Source of the DNA: Microbulbifer sp. SAOS-129_SWC
Lineage (GTDB): Bacteria; Pseudomonadota; Gammaproteobacteria; Pseudomonadales; Cellvibrionaceae
DNA: 64,000 bases
Reading direction: 5' to 3'
Assembly (NCBI RefSeq): GCF_039696035.1
Contig: NZ_CP155567.1
Location: forward strand, 310,001 to 374,000
Shown here: positions 30,036-39,883 of the stretch, piece after piece
Layout: every line of letters begins with the position of its first letter
Numbering within the stretch: position 1 is the stretch's first letter
Made by a program: the position numbers and the translations under genes
The notes under the pieces: generated by a model
What the model was told of the DNA's origin: nothing
What the model saw: only the letters and a program-made list of their open reading frames with translations
Databases searched by the model: none

Positions 30036-30637
30036 ATCGGATGCGGCGCAGAGCCGAGGCTGGCGTTTTCGCACTTTAGCCCACTGCGAGCACATTATGT
30101 TCTGCTTGCTGATCCCTGCAGGTGTTGAGCAAGAAACTTTTGCCGACTGGTGTGGAGGGCAATGCGCTGTAATCCGCTGTCATTGAACTGTATTGCGATT
30201 TTCGGATAGGTTTCGTCACCGACGCGTCAATTGGTACAGATATATGAGGTGCACTCGTGCATCGGCTGCGAATACGATGATGCAGGAATGAGAAGTAAAT
30301 TTGGTACGCTGGAAAATTCATAGCATTAAATTGGTACTCGGGTGCGTTTTAAAAATGGTTAGTGTTCAGCGCTAAATAACAGCGGTAGAATCGGGCAGAG
30401 CTGAAATGCATTGTGGAGTTAATTGAAAAATTTTGAATATACTGGGGAGGCTGCGGTTTTCTGTCTTGGGTTCATGGGGGTGTTGTTAGCGCCTTGTGGA
30501 AAAGTCCATGGATTTATTTACAGACAGTGATCAGTGACTCCTCGGAAGTAATAAAGAGAGACTAAAGCCGCTATAGGGAAGTGATCTGGCCGTGCGTCCG
30601 GATCGTTGGCGGAGCATGCAACTTGCGGATCAAGGGA
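30036..30637. other. Long A+T-richer intergenic region within the T6SS locus
   Basis: About 600 bp with no convincing gene in either strand, clearly richer in A and T than its neighbours. It holds three copies of the heptamer TTGGTAC (30231, 30301, 30331). It probably splits the rightward T6SS genes into two transcription units, with a promoter for the second half, but I could not place -35/-10 boxes with confidence. A foreign-DNA remnant is an alternative. Confidence 0.5.
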
Positions 30638-31438
30638 ATGAATTTTCTGGTTGTCTTTACCGGCGAGCTGCGCGATGGCTTTGATAGACGTCAGAGCATC
30701 GCGTTGTTGGCGCAGCAATTTTCACTCGATTTTGAACAGGTCAAGCGACTGCTGTCTGGCCGGCGACCGGTGGTTAAATCTGCCCCAAAGCGCAATCAGG
30801 CCGAGCGTGTCATCCGCGCATTGTGGCGCAGTGGCTGGCATGCTGAAGTGCGTCACGGGGAACGCACCATTTATCGTACGACTGAAAAAGCACCGATAAC
30901 CGAAGCGGTTACCGCCCGCGCTGACACGGGTACCAGGCGGCTGGCTGATGGTGGTGTTGCTGTCGAGGCCCCCAAATCCTGGCAGCTGTGCGAGGGCCTG
31001 AACGTCCACGCCGTATTGCAGGCGGGCTGTCCGCAAAAAGATCACTACCTGGTGGTTTTGCGACAGTCGCGCCAGGAGCTTCCCCAGACGCTCAGTCTGC
31101 AGGATTACTGCAGGGCGCAGCTGCAGCAATGTGTGGATACGGTGGCAGTGGGTGAGCTGCTGCGTCAGCCGGTAGAAATCGCACATACTCTGGAACGCGC
31201 ATTTTGCGGTGAGATGACCGCGCAACTCGATGGCGTAGATGTGCGCTATCTGATTGCCGGGATCGAGTGTGACAACTGGTTTTACAGCCTGTTTCTCTGG
31301 TGTGGCGCGCAGGAGTTTGCACACTTGCGCCCGCAGATGATGCAGCTGATCGCCAGCTTCCGGGCCGAAAATGCCCAGCCCGAATGGAACATGGAAGAAT
31401 CCGAGCGTGCAACCAGTCTCCTGGAAGCGCCGTTCTGA
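30638..31438 (+). CDS. Uncharacterised protein in T6SS locus
   Basis: A 266-residue protein I cannot name. The N-terminal 75 residues (FLVVFTGELRDGFDRRQSIA, then a LLSGRRPVV turn and a helix before GWHAEV) resemble a small alpha/beta domain seen at the start of assorted membrane and regulatory proteins in proteobacteria. The C-terminal 150 residues (KSWQLCEGLNVHAVLQAGCP onward) have an alternating pattern with WFYSLFLWCGAQEFAHLRPQ near the end, reminiscent of small substrate-binding or PsbP-like folds, but this is a guess. There is no signal peptide. ATG 30638 lacks a good ribosome site; TTG 30623, with GGAG 8 bp upstream, may be the true start. tssA follows after 66 bp, so co-transcription is likely. 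Confidence 0.6.
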   Translation: MNFLVVFTGELRDGFDRRQSIALLAQQFSLDFEQVKRLLSGRRPVVKSAPKRNQAERVIRALWRSGWHAEVRHGERTIYRTTEKAPITEAVTARADTGTRRLADGGVAVEAPKSWQLCEGLNVHAVLQAGCPQKDHYLVVLRQSRQELPQTLSLQDYCRAQLQQCVDTVAVGELLRQPVEIAHTLERAFCGEMTAQLDGVDVRYLIAGIECDNWFYSLFLWCGAQEFAHLRPQMMQLIASFRAENAQPEWNMEESERATSLLEAPF

Positions 31439-31504
31439 TTCACTACGGCCGGCGCCCGGGATAGGGGCGCGGCACAAGGATAAACCCAATAAAAAGGAAT
31501 CTGC

Positions 31505-32776
31505 ATGGCTTTCCCCTCAGCGATCAGTATCGACGAGCTTGCGGCCGCGATAGCTGCGGACCAGCCCACCGGCAGCGACATCCGCGAAGACCGCTCGCCA
31601 ACTTCCGATTACTACACGATCAAGGATGCGCGTAACAGTGCGCGCGCCGCCGAGCGCTCGGCGATGTTCGACGACAGCGACGCGGATCTGCTGGCGCCGT
31701 GGCGCGACGTGGCAAAAACGGCAGAAAAAGTGCTGACCCAGCAGAGCAAAGACCTGGAAGTGGCAGCCTGGTATACCGAGGCGCTGATTCGCCTGCACGG
31801 CTTCACCGGGTTGCGCGACGGTTTTGCATTGATCGACCGCCTGGTGGAGGAACACTGGGAAGGTTTGTTCCCGGAGCCGGACGAAGATGGCCTCGAGACC
31901 AAGGTGGCGCCGCTGTCCGGCCTCAATGGCGACGGCGGCGACGGCACCCTGATGTTGCCGATCCGGAGTGCGGACATCACGCCGGAAGGTGACTACGGCG
32001 CTTTTTCTTTTTTCCAGCACCAGCAGGCGCGCGATGCCGACCGCATTGCCGACGACGACGCCAAGGCAGCGCGAGTCGAGACCCTCGGCTACAGCCTTGC
32101 GGATATCGAGCAGTGTGTAAACGCCGCCAGCGGTGAGTGGGTGAATAACCTGGTAGAAACACTGGAAGAGGCGATTGCGCACTACAAGAGTATCAACGAA
32201 GCGCTGCGCAGCAGCTGTGGCCACGATGCGCCACCGTTTACCAACATCAGCGCGTTGCTGGACGAAGTTCTGCGCACCGTGCGCTTTATTTACAAGGCAC
32301 AACTGGATGCCCTCGCCGCGGCCGAGAACGCGGCAGCGCCGGCTGCAGCGGAGGCGGCATCGGATTCCGCGTCGCCATCCACTGCTGCCGTGGCCGCTGC
32401 ACCGGGACTGACGGTGCCGGCCGGTGCCGTCGCCTCGCGCGAGGCGGCGCTGAAACTGCTCGAGGAGGCGGCCAAATACTTCCGCACCTACGAACCCCAC
32501 ACGCCACTTGCCCCCGGGCTGGAACGCCTGATTGCCTGGGGACGCATGACGGTTTCCGAGCTGATGACGGAGCTGCTGCCGGACGACCAGTCCCGCGCGA
32601 TGTACTCCCAGCTCACCGGGGTCAAGCTGGATGGCTCGGATACCCAGCGCTATGTGGCCCCGCCGGCCGCTGCCAGCGCACCCGCGGCAGAGCCTGCCGC
32701 AGCTGCCTCCGCTCCGGCCGCAGCCGATAGCGGCTGGTCCGAAGCGCCGGCGGCCGAACCCGAACCCGCCTGGTAA
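31505..32776 (+). CDS. tssA: T6SS protein TssA (ImpA family)
   Basis: Caps and guides assembly of the baseplate and tail. The 423-residue product has the ImpA N-terminal domain (GSDIREDRS, YYTIKDARNSARAAERSA, EHWEGLFPEPDEDGLETK), an Ala-rich linker (about 265-300), then SREAALKLLEEAAKYFRTYE and PLAPGLERLIAWGRMTVSEL, the conserved C-terminal block. An Ala/Pro-rich tail ends the protein. ATG 31505 follows AAAAAGGAA. It begins the tssABC-C2-EFGH series. Confidence 0.94.
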   Translation: MAFPSAISIDELAAAIAADQPTGSDIREDRSPTSDYYTIKDARNSARAAERSAMFDDSDADLLAPWRDVAKTAEKVLTQQSKDLEVAAWYTEALIRLHGFTGLRDGFALIDRLVEEHWEGLFPEPDEDGLETKVAPLSGLNGDGGDGTLMLPIRSADITPEGDYGAFSFFQHQQARDADRIADDDAKAARVETLGYSLADIEQCVNAASGEWVNNLVETLEEAIAHYKSINEALRSSCGHDAPPFTNISALLDEVLRTVRFIYKAQLDALAAAENAAAPAAAEAASDSASPSTAAVAAAPGLTVPAGAVASREAALKLLEEAAKYFRTYEPHTPLAPGLERLIAWGRMTVSELMTELLPDDQSRAMYSQLTGVKLDGSDTQRYVAPPAAASAPAAEPAAAASAPAAADSGWSEAPAAEPEPAW

Positions 32777-32822
32777 CAGATCTGTACAACGTAATTCCTA
32801 ACTTGAGGAAAGGAGACCCGAG

Positions 32823-33344
32823 ATGTCTGAAAGTATTCACAACAAGCTGAAGCGTGTGCGCAAGCCGCGCGTGCATATTACCTACGATGTTGAAACCAAC
32901 GGTGCCGAAGTCAAGAAAGAACTGCCTTTTGTGGTCGGTGTTATGGGGGATTACTCCGGTGACAACGCGGAAAATCGCAAGGCGCTGAAAGAGCGCAAGT
33001 TCGTTCAGATCGATCGCGATAACTTCAACGATGTAATGGCCAAGGTGAATCCGAAGCTGAATATGCAGGTGGAAAATACCCTGAGCGATGATGGCAGCAA
33101 AATGGGTGTGGACCTGGACTTCAGGCACATGGACGATTTCTCACCGGAGAAAATTGTCGAGCAGGTGGAGCCTCTCAAGCAGTTGCTGGAAGCGCGCAGC
33201 AAACTGCGCGACCTGCTGAGCAAGGCCGACCGCTCCGAAGAGCTGGAAAAGGTCCTCGAAGATATTCTCAAGAGCACCGATAACGTCAGCGCGATATCCG
33301 AACAGCTGGGCCTCGGCGAAGAGAAAGGAGAGGACGCAGAATGA
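32823..33344 (+). CDS. tssB: T6SS small sheath subunit TssB
   Basis: Pairs with TssC to build the contractile sheath. The 173 residues have the family N-terminus ([20 protein letters not shown]), GVMGDYSGD and the C-terminal helix that locks into TssC. ATG 32823 follows AAAGGAG. The stop codon overlaps the tssC start by 4 bp (ATGA), so translation is coupled and stoichiometry kept. Confidence 0.97.
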   Translation: MSESIHNKLKRVRKPRVHITYDVETNGAEVKKELPFVVGVMGDYSGDNAENRKALKERKFVQIDRDNFNDVMAKVNPKLNMQVENTLSDDGSKMGVDLDFRHMDDFSPEKIVEQVEPLKQLLEARSKLRDLLSKADRSEELEKVLEDILKSTDNVSAISEQLGLGEEKGEDAE

Positions 33345-34828
33345 GCACCGAAGTTGAAAATGTAGCGGAAAGCGAAGAACAGGAACAATCGGTCAACCTG
33401 CTCGACCAGGCGATCTCTGCGACCAAACAGACCGAGCCGGACGAAGCCCAGGATCTGATTGCCAACCTCACCCAGCAGGTAATGCAGGGCACCGTGAGCT
33501 GGGACCGCAACCTGACCCAGACCATCAACAAGGCGGTGCAGGCGATCGACGCGGCCATGTCCAGGCAGCTGTCGGCAATTATGCACGATGAAAAACTGCA
33601 GAAGCTCGAGGGTTCGTGGCGTGGTCTGAATCACCTGGTCATGAACAGTGAGACCGGCGCGACGCTGAAAATCCGCATGCTCAACCTGAGCAAGCGCGAG
33701 CTGTTCCGCGACCTGGACAAGGCCGTGGAATTCGACCAGAGCCAGACTTTCAAGAAGATCTACGAAGAGGAGTTCGGCACCGCCGGTGGCGAGCCCTACG
33801 GCTGCATGATCGGCGATTTCGAGTTTACCAGCCATCCGGAGGATATCGAGCTGCTGAGCAAGATGTCCAATGTGTCCGCGGCCGGTTTCTGTCCGTTTGT
33901 TTCTGCTGCCGGTGCCGGTATGTTCGGTTTCAACGACTTTACCGAGCTGTCCAAACCGCGCGATCTGGGCGGCATTTTCGAATCCGGTGAGTACATCAAG
34001 TGGCGCAGCTTCCGCGATAGCGAAGACTCCCGCTTTGTGACCCTGGTAATGCCGCGCACGCTGGCGCGCTCTCCCTACGGCGCCAACACCAAACCGGTCG
34101 AATCCTTCAACTTCGAGGAATTCGAAGTGGATGAGTCCGGCGTTTCCCGCCCGGCGGAGCACGACCAGTACTGCTGGATGAACGCCGCTTACGTGATGGG
34201 CACGACCATGACCCGCGCCTTTGCGGAAAACTCCTGGTGTACTGCCATCCGTGGTGCCGAGGGCGGCGGCAAGGTAGAAGATCTGCCCACCCACCTGTTC
34301 AAGAGCGACGATGGCGACCTCGACCAGAAGTGCCCCACCGAGATCGGTATTACCGATCGCCGCGAGGCCGAGCTGAGCGGCCAGGGTTTCCTGCCGCTGT
34401 GTCACTACAAGAATACCGATTACTCGGTCTTCTTCGGTTCCCAGAGCGCGCAGAAACCGAAGGTCTTTGACAATCCGGATGCCACTTCCAATGCGGCAAT
34501 TTCCGCGCGCCTGCCATACCTGATGGCGACCTCGCGCATCGCGCACTACCTCAAGGTCATGGCGCGGGATAAGGTGGGCTCGTTTATGGAAGCCAGTGAC
34601 TGCGAACGCTGGCTGAACAAGTGGATCATCCAGTACACCAACTCCAACCCGGATGCCAGTGCGGAAATGAAAGCCAAGTACCCGCTCGCCGAAGCGCGGG
34701 TCGAGGTAAAGGAAATCCCCGGCCAGCCCGGTTGTTACAGTGCCGTGGCCTACCTGAAGCCGTGGTTGCAGATGGAGGAGCTGACGACCTCCATGCGCAT
34801 GGTCGCCAATATCCCCACTGCGGGATAA
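33341..34828 (+). CDS. tssC: T6SS large sheath subunit TssC
   Basis: Large subunit of the contractile sheath. The 495-residue protein carries the signature [18 protein letters not shown], the [20 protein letters not shown] block, and the C-terminal [12 protein letters not shown] and [20 protein letters not shown] segments. It shows no unusual insert and is the best candidate for the main TssC partner of TssB. The second TssC-like gene follows after a gap of about 105 bp. Confidence 0.97.
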   Translation: MSTEVENVAESEEQEQSVNLLDQAISATKQTEPDEAQDLIANLTQQVMQGTVSWDRNLTQTINKAVQAIDAAMSRQLSAIMHDEKLQKLEGSWRGLNHLVMNSETGATLKIRMLNLSKRELFRDLDKAVEFDQSQTFKKIYEEEFGTAGGEPYGCMIGDFEFTSHPEDIELLSKMSNVSAAGFCPFVSAAGAGMFGFNDFTELSKPRDLGGIFESGEYIKWRSFRDSEDSRFVTLVMPRTLARSPYGANTKPVESFNFEEFEVDESGVSRPAEHDQYCWMNAAYVMGTTMTRAFAENSWCTAIRGAEGGGKVEDLPTHLFKSDDGDLDQKCPTEIGITDRREAELSGQGFLPLCHYKNTDYSVFFGSQSAQKPKVFDNPDATSNAAISARLPYLMATSRIAHYLKVMARDKVGSFMEASDCERWLNKWIIQYTNSNPDASAEMKAKYPLAEARVEVKEIPGQPGCYSAVAYLKPWLQMEELTTSMRMVANIPTAG

Positions 34829-34933
34829 CGGCAGGTGGCCCGCCCGCTGGGTGGGCCGCCTCTCGTTCTCTACCCGTAAATCGCCGGCGGACATCTGTGT
34901 CCCGGTACACCTATTCCTGTGGGAGCGCTCGCA

Positions 34934-36451
34934 GTGCCCGTTGCATCTGCCGCATATGAATCGAGTGACAGTGGTTCCCTGCTGCCGCCGCAGTTGCTGA
35001 CGGGGCAGGGCAGTCCACTGCAGAAATTCCTGCGCGAGCCGGATCCGCTGTTTGCCTTCGAATACTGGCTGACGGAACTGTGCCCCTGCCCGCAGCGGCA
35101 AGACTACTCGGTGCGCCAGTGGCTGAATCGGCTGGTGGCGGAACTGGATGAACTGATTTGCGATCAGGTCAACGCGATACTCCACCAGCGGGAATTCCAG
35201 CAGCTGGAAGCCAGCTGGCGCGGGCTGTCGCTGCTGGTAACCAACGCGCCGCACTCGGACAACGTCAAGATCAAACTGCTGGATGTGAACTGGCGGGATC
35301 TAAGCAAGGATATCGAGCGGGCCCCGGACTACGACCAGTCCGGCCTGTTCCACCTGATCTACAACGAGGAGTTTGGCACCCCCGGGGGCGAGCCGTTCGG
35401 CCTGCTGCTGGGGGACTACTATGTTTCCCACCGGCCGTTTTCCGGCCACCCGCACGACGATGTCTTTACGCTGCAGGGTATCGCCCACACCGCCGCGGCG
35501 GCCTTTGCCCCGTTTGTGTGCGCGGCGACCCCGCAATTGTTTGGCGTGGATGATTACGAGGACCTGGCCAAGCCGGTCAATTTCAGCGAGGTGTTCCGTC
35601 ACAAGCAGTACATCCGCTGGAGTGGCCTGCGCGACCTGGAAGACAGCCGTTTCCTTGCGGTGACCTTGCCACAGGTATTGTTGCGCGAGCCCTACAACAC
35701 CGAGTTCTCCTGTTACCGCGGGCTGCGTTTTGCCGAGGACGTGGCGGCCACCCACAGCCGCAAATACCTGTGGGGTAACGCCTGTTTTGCACTCGGCTGC
35801 GTCTTGATTCGGGAATTCTCCGAGGTGGGATGGTTCTCGCATATTCGCGGCGTGGCCCGCGACCACCTGGGCGGCGGGCTGGTGTCACAGCTGCCGGCAC
35901 TGCCCTACCGGCCGGATTCCAGTGCGCAGCAGGTGCGCATGACTACGTCGATACTGGTCACCGATTTTGCCGAACGCGACCTGAGTGAACTGGGTTTTAC
36001 CTGCCTCAGCCATTGCTACGACACACCCTATGCCGCCTTCAACAGCGTGCCCTCATTGCAGCGGCCGCGCCAGTACACCACCAAGGCCGCCAGCGCCAAC
36101 GCGCGCATCAGCTCGATGCTGCAGCAGATTCTGTGTGCGTCGCGCTTCGCTCATTACATCAAGGTCATGATTCGTGACAAAGTCGGCGCCTACATGAATG
36201 CCAAGGACTGCGAGCGCCAGCTGCAGCAGTGGCTGGATCGCTATACCACCGGACGCGATGACCTGTCTTGGGAAATGTTGGCGCGCTACCCGTTGCGCGA
36301 GGCTCGGGTGCAGGTGGTGGACGAGCCGGGCAAGGTAGGCAGTTACCAGAGCATCATTCACCTGAAGAGCCACTACACCGTGGATCACCTGGTGTCCGAA
36401 CTCAAGCTGACTACTGCGCTGGCGCAGATCGGCGTCGGCACGGTGGGTTGA
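34934..36451 (+). CDS. Second TssC-like sheath protein (ImpD-like)
   Basis: A 505-residue paralogue of TssC with all the family blocks: FQQLEASWRGLSLLVTN, EEFGTPGGEPFGLLLGDYYV, CERQLQQWLDRY and the ending PGKVGSYQSIIHLKSHYTVD. It is clearly diverged from the neighbouring TssC. Two TssC genes in tandem are known from the Rhizobium imp locus (ImpC, ImpD) and from Agrobacterium (two TssC proteins), so this is the ImpD-like copy. GTG 34934 is preferred since GGGAG (34921-34925) lies 8 bp upstream; GTG 34919 is also in frame. No second tssB accompanies it. Confidence 0.9.
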   Translation: MPVASAAYESSDSGSLLPPQLLTGQGSPLQKFLREPDPLFAFEYWLTELCPCPQRQDYSVRQWLNRLVAELDELICDQVNAILHQREFQQLEASWRGLSLLVTNAPHSDNVKIKLLDVNWRDLSKDIERAPDYDQSGLFHLIYNEEFGTPGGEPFGLLLGDYYVSHRPFSGHPHDDVFTLQGIAHTAAAAFAPFVCAATPQLFGVDDYEDLAKPVNFSEVFRHKQYIRWSGLRDLEDSRFLAVTLPQVLLREPYNTEFSCYRGLRFAEDVAATHSRKYLWGNACFALGCVLIREFSEVGWFSHIRGVARDHLGGGLVSQLPALPYRPDSSAQQVRMTTSILVTDFAERDLSELGFTCLSHCYDTPYAAFNSVPSLQRPRQYTTKAASANARISSMLQQILCASRFAHYIKVMIRDKVGAYMNAKDCERQLQQWLDRYTTGRDDLSWEMLARYPLREARVQVVDEPGKVGSYQSIIHLKSHYTVDHLVSELKLTTALAQIGVGTVG

Positions 36452-36456
36452 CGACG

Positions 36457-36927
36457 ATGAAAGAAAAGCGCCTGCTCGCCCCGGTTCTTGACCGCCTGCT
36501 GGAATCGTCCCGCAATATGGACATGCACCAGCCGCACCAGGTCCTGAAACAGCTCCGCGAAGGTGTGCGCAGGGATCTCGAACATCTGTTCAACACCCGC
36601 TATCGCTGCCTCTCCGCACCCGAATCGCACCCGCATCTGGAGCAGTCGAATATCAATTTCGGTTTGCCGGATCTGTCTACGGTGAACCTTTCCTCGCTCG
36701 ATAACCGCAAGCGTTTCTGCCGGGATATCGAGCGCACAATTCTGGAGTTTGAGCCGCGCATCCGCTCGGTCAAGGTGAGCACTCCGGACAAGGTCGATGC
36801 CGAGGATCCGAGTATCCGTTTTCGGGTGGAGGCGGTGCTGCATGTGAACCCCGCCTCCGAAGTGATCGTCTTTGACTCCGCGCTCAACCCGGTGACGCAG
36901 ACAGTGGATGTGTCGGAGATAATGTAA
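36457..36927 (+). CDS. tssE: T6SS baseplate protein TssE (gp25-like)
   Basis: Baseplate wedge protein homologous to phage T4 gp25. The 156 residues contain the gp25 blocks LREGVRRDLEHLFNTRYR, NFGLPDLSTVNLSS and the VLHVNPASEVIVFDS strand region. ATG 36457 lies 5 bp after the TssC2 stop; longer upstream frame (to 36268) is overlap with that gene. The TAA stop shares one base with the tssF start (TAATG), so the two are coupled. Confidence 0.95.
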   Translation: MKEKRLLAPVLDRLLESSRNMDMHQPHQVLKQLREGVRRDLEHLFNTRYRCLSAPESHPHLEQSNINFGLPDLSTVNLSSLDNRKRFCRDIERTILEFEPRIRSVKVSTPDKVDAEDPSIRFRVEAVLHVNPASEVIVFDSALNPVTQTVDVSEIM

Positions 36928-38756
36928 TGACCGAGAAGTTAATTGATCTGTACGAACGCGAAATGGCGTTCATCCAGCAGACCGCTGCTGAATTCGCACG
37001 CATGCATCCGGCCGCGGCCTCGCGGCTGCAACTGGACGCTGACACGGTAGACGACCCCCTGGTAGGCCGGCTGTTGTCCGGGTTTGCCTACATGAATGCG
37101 CGTGTGCAGCAGAAGCTCAGCGATGATTTTCCCGAGCTGACCGACGCGATGCTGGAAACCCTGTATCCGCATTACCTGCGCCCGATTCCATCCTGCGCCA
37201 TTGTGCAGTTTGAGGCAGAGCCGGATCTTGATGCAATCACCCGCATCGACGCGGATACCCTGTTGGAGAGCGACAGTTTCCAGGGCCAGACGTGCCGTTT
37301 TACCACGCGCTATCCGGCGGATATCTGCCCCTTCCAGGTAGCCGGCGCCAGCCTGATGCCGCGGCCGTTTATCGCACCCGGTTGCAACGACGTCCAGGGG
37401 GCCAACGCGGTACTGAAGCTGTCGCTGAAGACCCTGAGCGCGGACCTCAACTTTGCCGAGCTGGCACCGGAACAGCTGCGGTTTTTCCTGCGCGGCCAAC
37501 CGAGCCATATCTACGTCCTGTATGACCTGCTGCTCAGCAAGTGCGTAAAACTGGTGGTAGCAAACGGAGAGGCCGACCCGAAGCCCACCTTCCTCGAGCC
37601 GGATGCGATCCGCCAGGTGGGCCTGGAGCCGGAGCAGGGGCTGCTGCCCTATCCCGACAGCGCCTTTGTCGGCTATCGCCTGCTGACCGAGTACTTCGCC
37701 TTTCCGGAGAAATTTCACTTTATCGATATAGCGCCACTCACGCAGGCGCTGAATGACAGCTATGGCGATACACTCAACCTGTATTTCTATTTGTCGGAAT
37801 CCAATGACGAACTGGAAAAGCAACTGGCCGCAAGCATGTTTGCGCTCGGCTGCACCCCGGTGGTCAACCTGTTTTCCCAGGCAGCCGACCCGACACCATT
37901 GAGCCATACCCAGTACAGCTACCCGGTGGTTGCCGACGCACGTCGCAGTGACGGTCTCGAGGTTTACTCCATCGATGCGGTCGGTGCCACCGATGGCAGC
38001 GGACAGACCACTGACTATCTGCCGTTCTACGGTATCCGCCACGGCCGTGGCGGCGATGGTCAATCGGCTTTCTGGTACAGCCGCCGCCGTGATGTGGTCG
38101 AGGGGGAGCATCGCAATGAGCAGGCCTCGGAAGTGGATATCACGCTGGTGGATCTCGATTTCAACCCCCACCGTATCAGCGACCAGACCCTTAACCTGAA
38201 ACTGACCTGCTGTAATCGCAACCTGCCGAAGAAGCTGCCCGGTGGCAGCGGCCAGCCCTACCTCGAAGTGGTCGACGGTGATGCCCCGGCGAGCCGCATC
38301 AGCTGCGTGGTCGCGCCGACGGCAACGCTGCGTCCACCGCGTCGCGAGCGCGGCTACTGGCGACTGATTTCGCACCTGAACCTGAACCATTTGTCACTAT
38401 CGGGCGAAGGCGGTTGTGATGCGCTCAAGGAAATTCTGCGCCTGTACGATTTCCGCGATTCCGCCAGTACCCGCAACCTGATCGAGTCACTGCTCAAACT
38501 GAATACACGGCCGATTACCGCACCCATCCAGATCGACCACAGCGTGGTGCTGTGTCGCGGTACCGAAGTCAACATCGAACTGGATTCGATGATGTTGACC
38601 GGTACCAGTCCGTTACTGTTCGCCAGTGTACTCGAGCGCTTTCTGGGTCTTTACTGTTCCCTGAATTCCTTCACCCGCCTGATTGCCACCCTGAGTGGCA
38701 GAGATGGAGAGCTGAAACGATGGCCACCTCGCGCCGGCGACAAAGCATTACTGTAA
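36927..38756 (+). CDS. tssF: T6SS baseplate protein TssF (ImpG/VasA)
   Basis: Baseplate wedge component that works with TssE, TssG and TssK. The 609-residue protein has the family start LYEREMAFIQQTAAEFARMH, the QKLSDDFPELTDAMLETLYP block, the EYFAFPEKFHFIDI segment and the C-terminal SVLERFLGLYCSLNSFTRL. It overlaps tssE by 1 bp and tssG by 37 bp, typical of a tightly coupled baseplate set. Confidence 0.96.
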   Translation: MTEKLIDLYEREMAFIQQTAAEFARMHPAAASRLQLDADTVDDPLVGRLLSGFAYMNARVQQKLSDDFPELTDAMLETLYPHYLRPIPSCAIVQFEAEPDLDAITRIDADTLLESDSFQGQTCRFTTRYPADICPFQVAGASLMPRPFIAPGCNDVQGANAVLKLSLKTLSADLNFAELAPEQLRFFLRGQPSHIYVLYDLLLSKCVKLVVANGEADPKPTFLEPDAIRQVGLEPEQGLLPYPDSAFVGYRLLTEYFAFPEKFHFIDIAPLTQALNDSYGDTLNLYFYLSESNDELEKQLAASMFALGCTPVVNLFSQAADPTPLSHTQYSYPVVADARRSDGLEVYSIDAVGATDGSGQTTDYLPFYGIRHGRGGDGQSAFWYSRRRDVVEGEHRNEQASEVDITLVDLDFNPHRISDQTLNLKLTCCNRNLPKKLPGGSGQPYLEVVDGDAPASRISCVVAPTATLRPPRRERGYWRLISHLNLNHLSLSGEGGCDALKEILRLYDFRDSASTRNLIESLLKLNTRPITAPIQIDHSVVLCRGTEVNIELDSMMLTGTSPLLFASVLERFLGLYCSLNSFTRLIATLSGRDGELKRWPPRAGDKALL

Positions 38757-39850
38757 TCGAGCGTCTGCGCCGCGAGCCCTACCGCTTCGAGTTTTTCCAG
38801 GCGGTGCGGTTACTCGAACGCGCCGCGCTGCTCGCCGGTGATGACCAGGCACCGGAGCCGGTGGCCGGGTCGGCGCCGCCGTCGCGGGAGCTGGTGCGCT
38901 TCAGCGCACAGACCAGCCTCGCCTTTGTCGGCGCCGATGTCCTACATCTGCAGCAGCGCCAGCACAGCGATGCCGAAGACACCAACGGGCCACTGCGCCA
39001 GTGGCAGATGGAGGTCGGCTTTACCGGTCTTGCCGGCAGCCAGGGGGCGATGCCCTACTACTTGACGGAAGTGGTACTGCAGGAGTTGCGGGAAAAAAAT
39101 GCCGCGCTGCGCGACTTCCTCGATATTTTCAATCACCGCCATATTTCGCTGTTCTATCAGGCGTGGCACAAATACCAGCTGCCGGTGAACTACGAGCGCC
39201 AGCATCTGCGCCGCGAGCGTGAACCGGACCTGTTCAGCCATGCACTGGGCGCCCTGGCCGGCATCGGCACCAGCGAACTGCGCTACCGCATGCCGGTACC
39301 GGATGAGGCTCTGCTGGGTATGGCCGGCCATCTCAGCCGCCAGCAGTGCTCCGCTGCCGCGCTGGCCAGTATGATCCGCCAGCACTTTGGCCTCAATGTG
39401 GCCATCGAACAGTTTCAGGGCCAGTGGGATCAGTTGCCGGACGACGTGCTGTGTCGTCTGCCCGGGCCGGGCTATCCGCAGGGCGTCAACAACTGCCTGG
39501 GGAGCAATACGGTGCTGGGCACGCAGTGTTTCCAGGCGCAAAACAAATTCCGGGTGGTCGTGGAGCCGATGGCCTACGAGCAGTTTATGACCATCGCCCC
39601 GGGTAGTCGCAAACTGGAAGCGCTCAAGTCGTTTATCCAGCTGAGTGCCGGTATCGAGATGGATTTTGAAATTTCCGTAACCCTGGATACCGGCCAGGTA
39701 ATGCCCGCCCAGCTCAGCGAGAAGAGTGACAGCGCGCTGTTGCTGGGCTGGAATTCTCATATGGCCAGCGAGCCGCAGGAACAGCAGCGGGTGGAGATTA
39801 CCCTGAGTGCCGATCAGGTCTCTCCCGACGAAGCATTGCCGGCGGCGTGA
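38720..39850 (+). CDS. tssG: T6SS baseplate protein TssG (ImpH/VasB)
   Basis: Partner of TssF in the baseplate wedge. The 376-residue protein opens with the family block RLRREPYRFEFFQAVRLLER and includes VGFTGLAGSQGAMPYYLTE, LDIFNHRHISLFYQAWHKYQ and LGSNTVLGTQC. ATG 38720 is chosen since the family similarity starts there and GGAGAG lies upstream; the frame is open to 38552 inside tssF. It overlaps the tssF end by 37 bp. Confidence 0.95.
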   Translation: MATSRRRQSITVIERLRREPYRFEFFQAVRLLERAALLAGDDQAPEPVAGSAPPSRELVRFSAQTSLAFVGADVLHLQQRQHSDAEDTNGPLRQWQMEVGFTGLAGSQGAMPYYLTEVVLQELREKNAALRDFLDIFNHRHISLFYQAWHKYQLPVNYERQHLRREREPDLFSHALGALAGIGTSELRYRMPVPDEALLGMAGHLSRQQCSAAALASMIRQHFGLNVAIEQFQGQWDQLPDDVLCRLPGPGYPQGVNNCLGSNTVLGTQCFQAQNKFRVVVEPMAYEQFMTIAPGSRKLEALKSFIQLSAGIEMDFEISVTLDTGQVMPAQLSEKSDSALLLGWNSHMASEPQEQQRVEITLSADQVSPDEALPAA

Positions 39851-39883
39851 TTGCCTTCATCTCTTAAAAAAGGAACTTTGACC

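Noticed and set aside
30076..30321. An 81-codon minus-strand ORF in the 30,036-30,637 gap
   Set aside because: No ribosome site, no domain, and low-complexity composition; left as non-coding.
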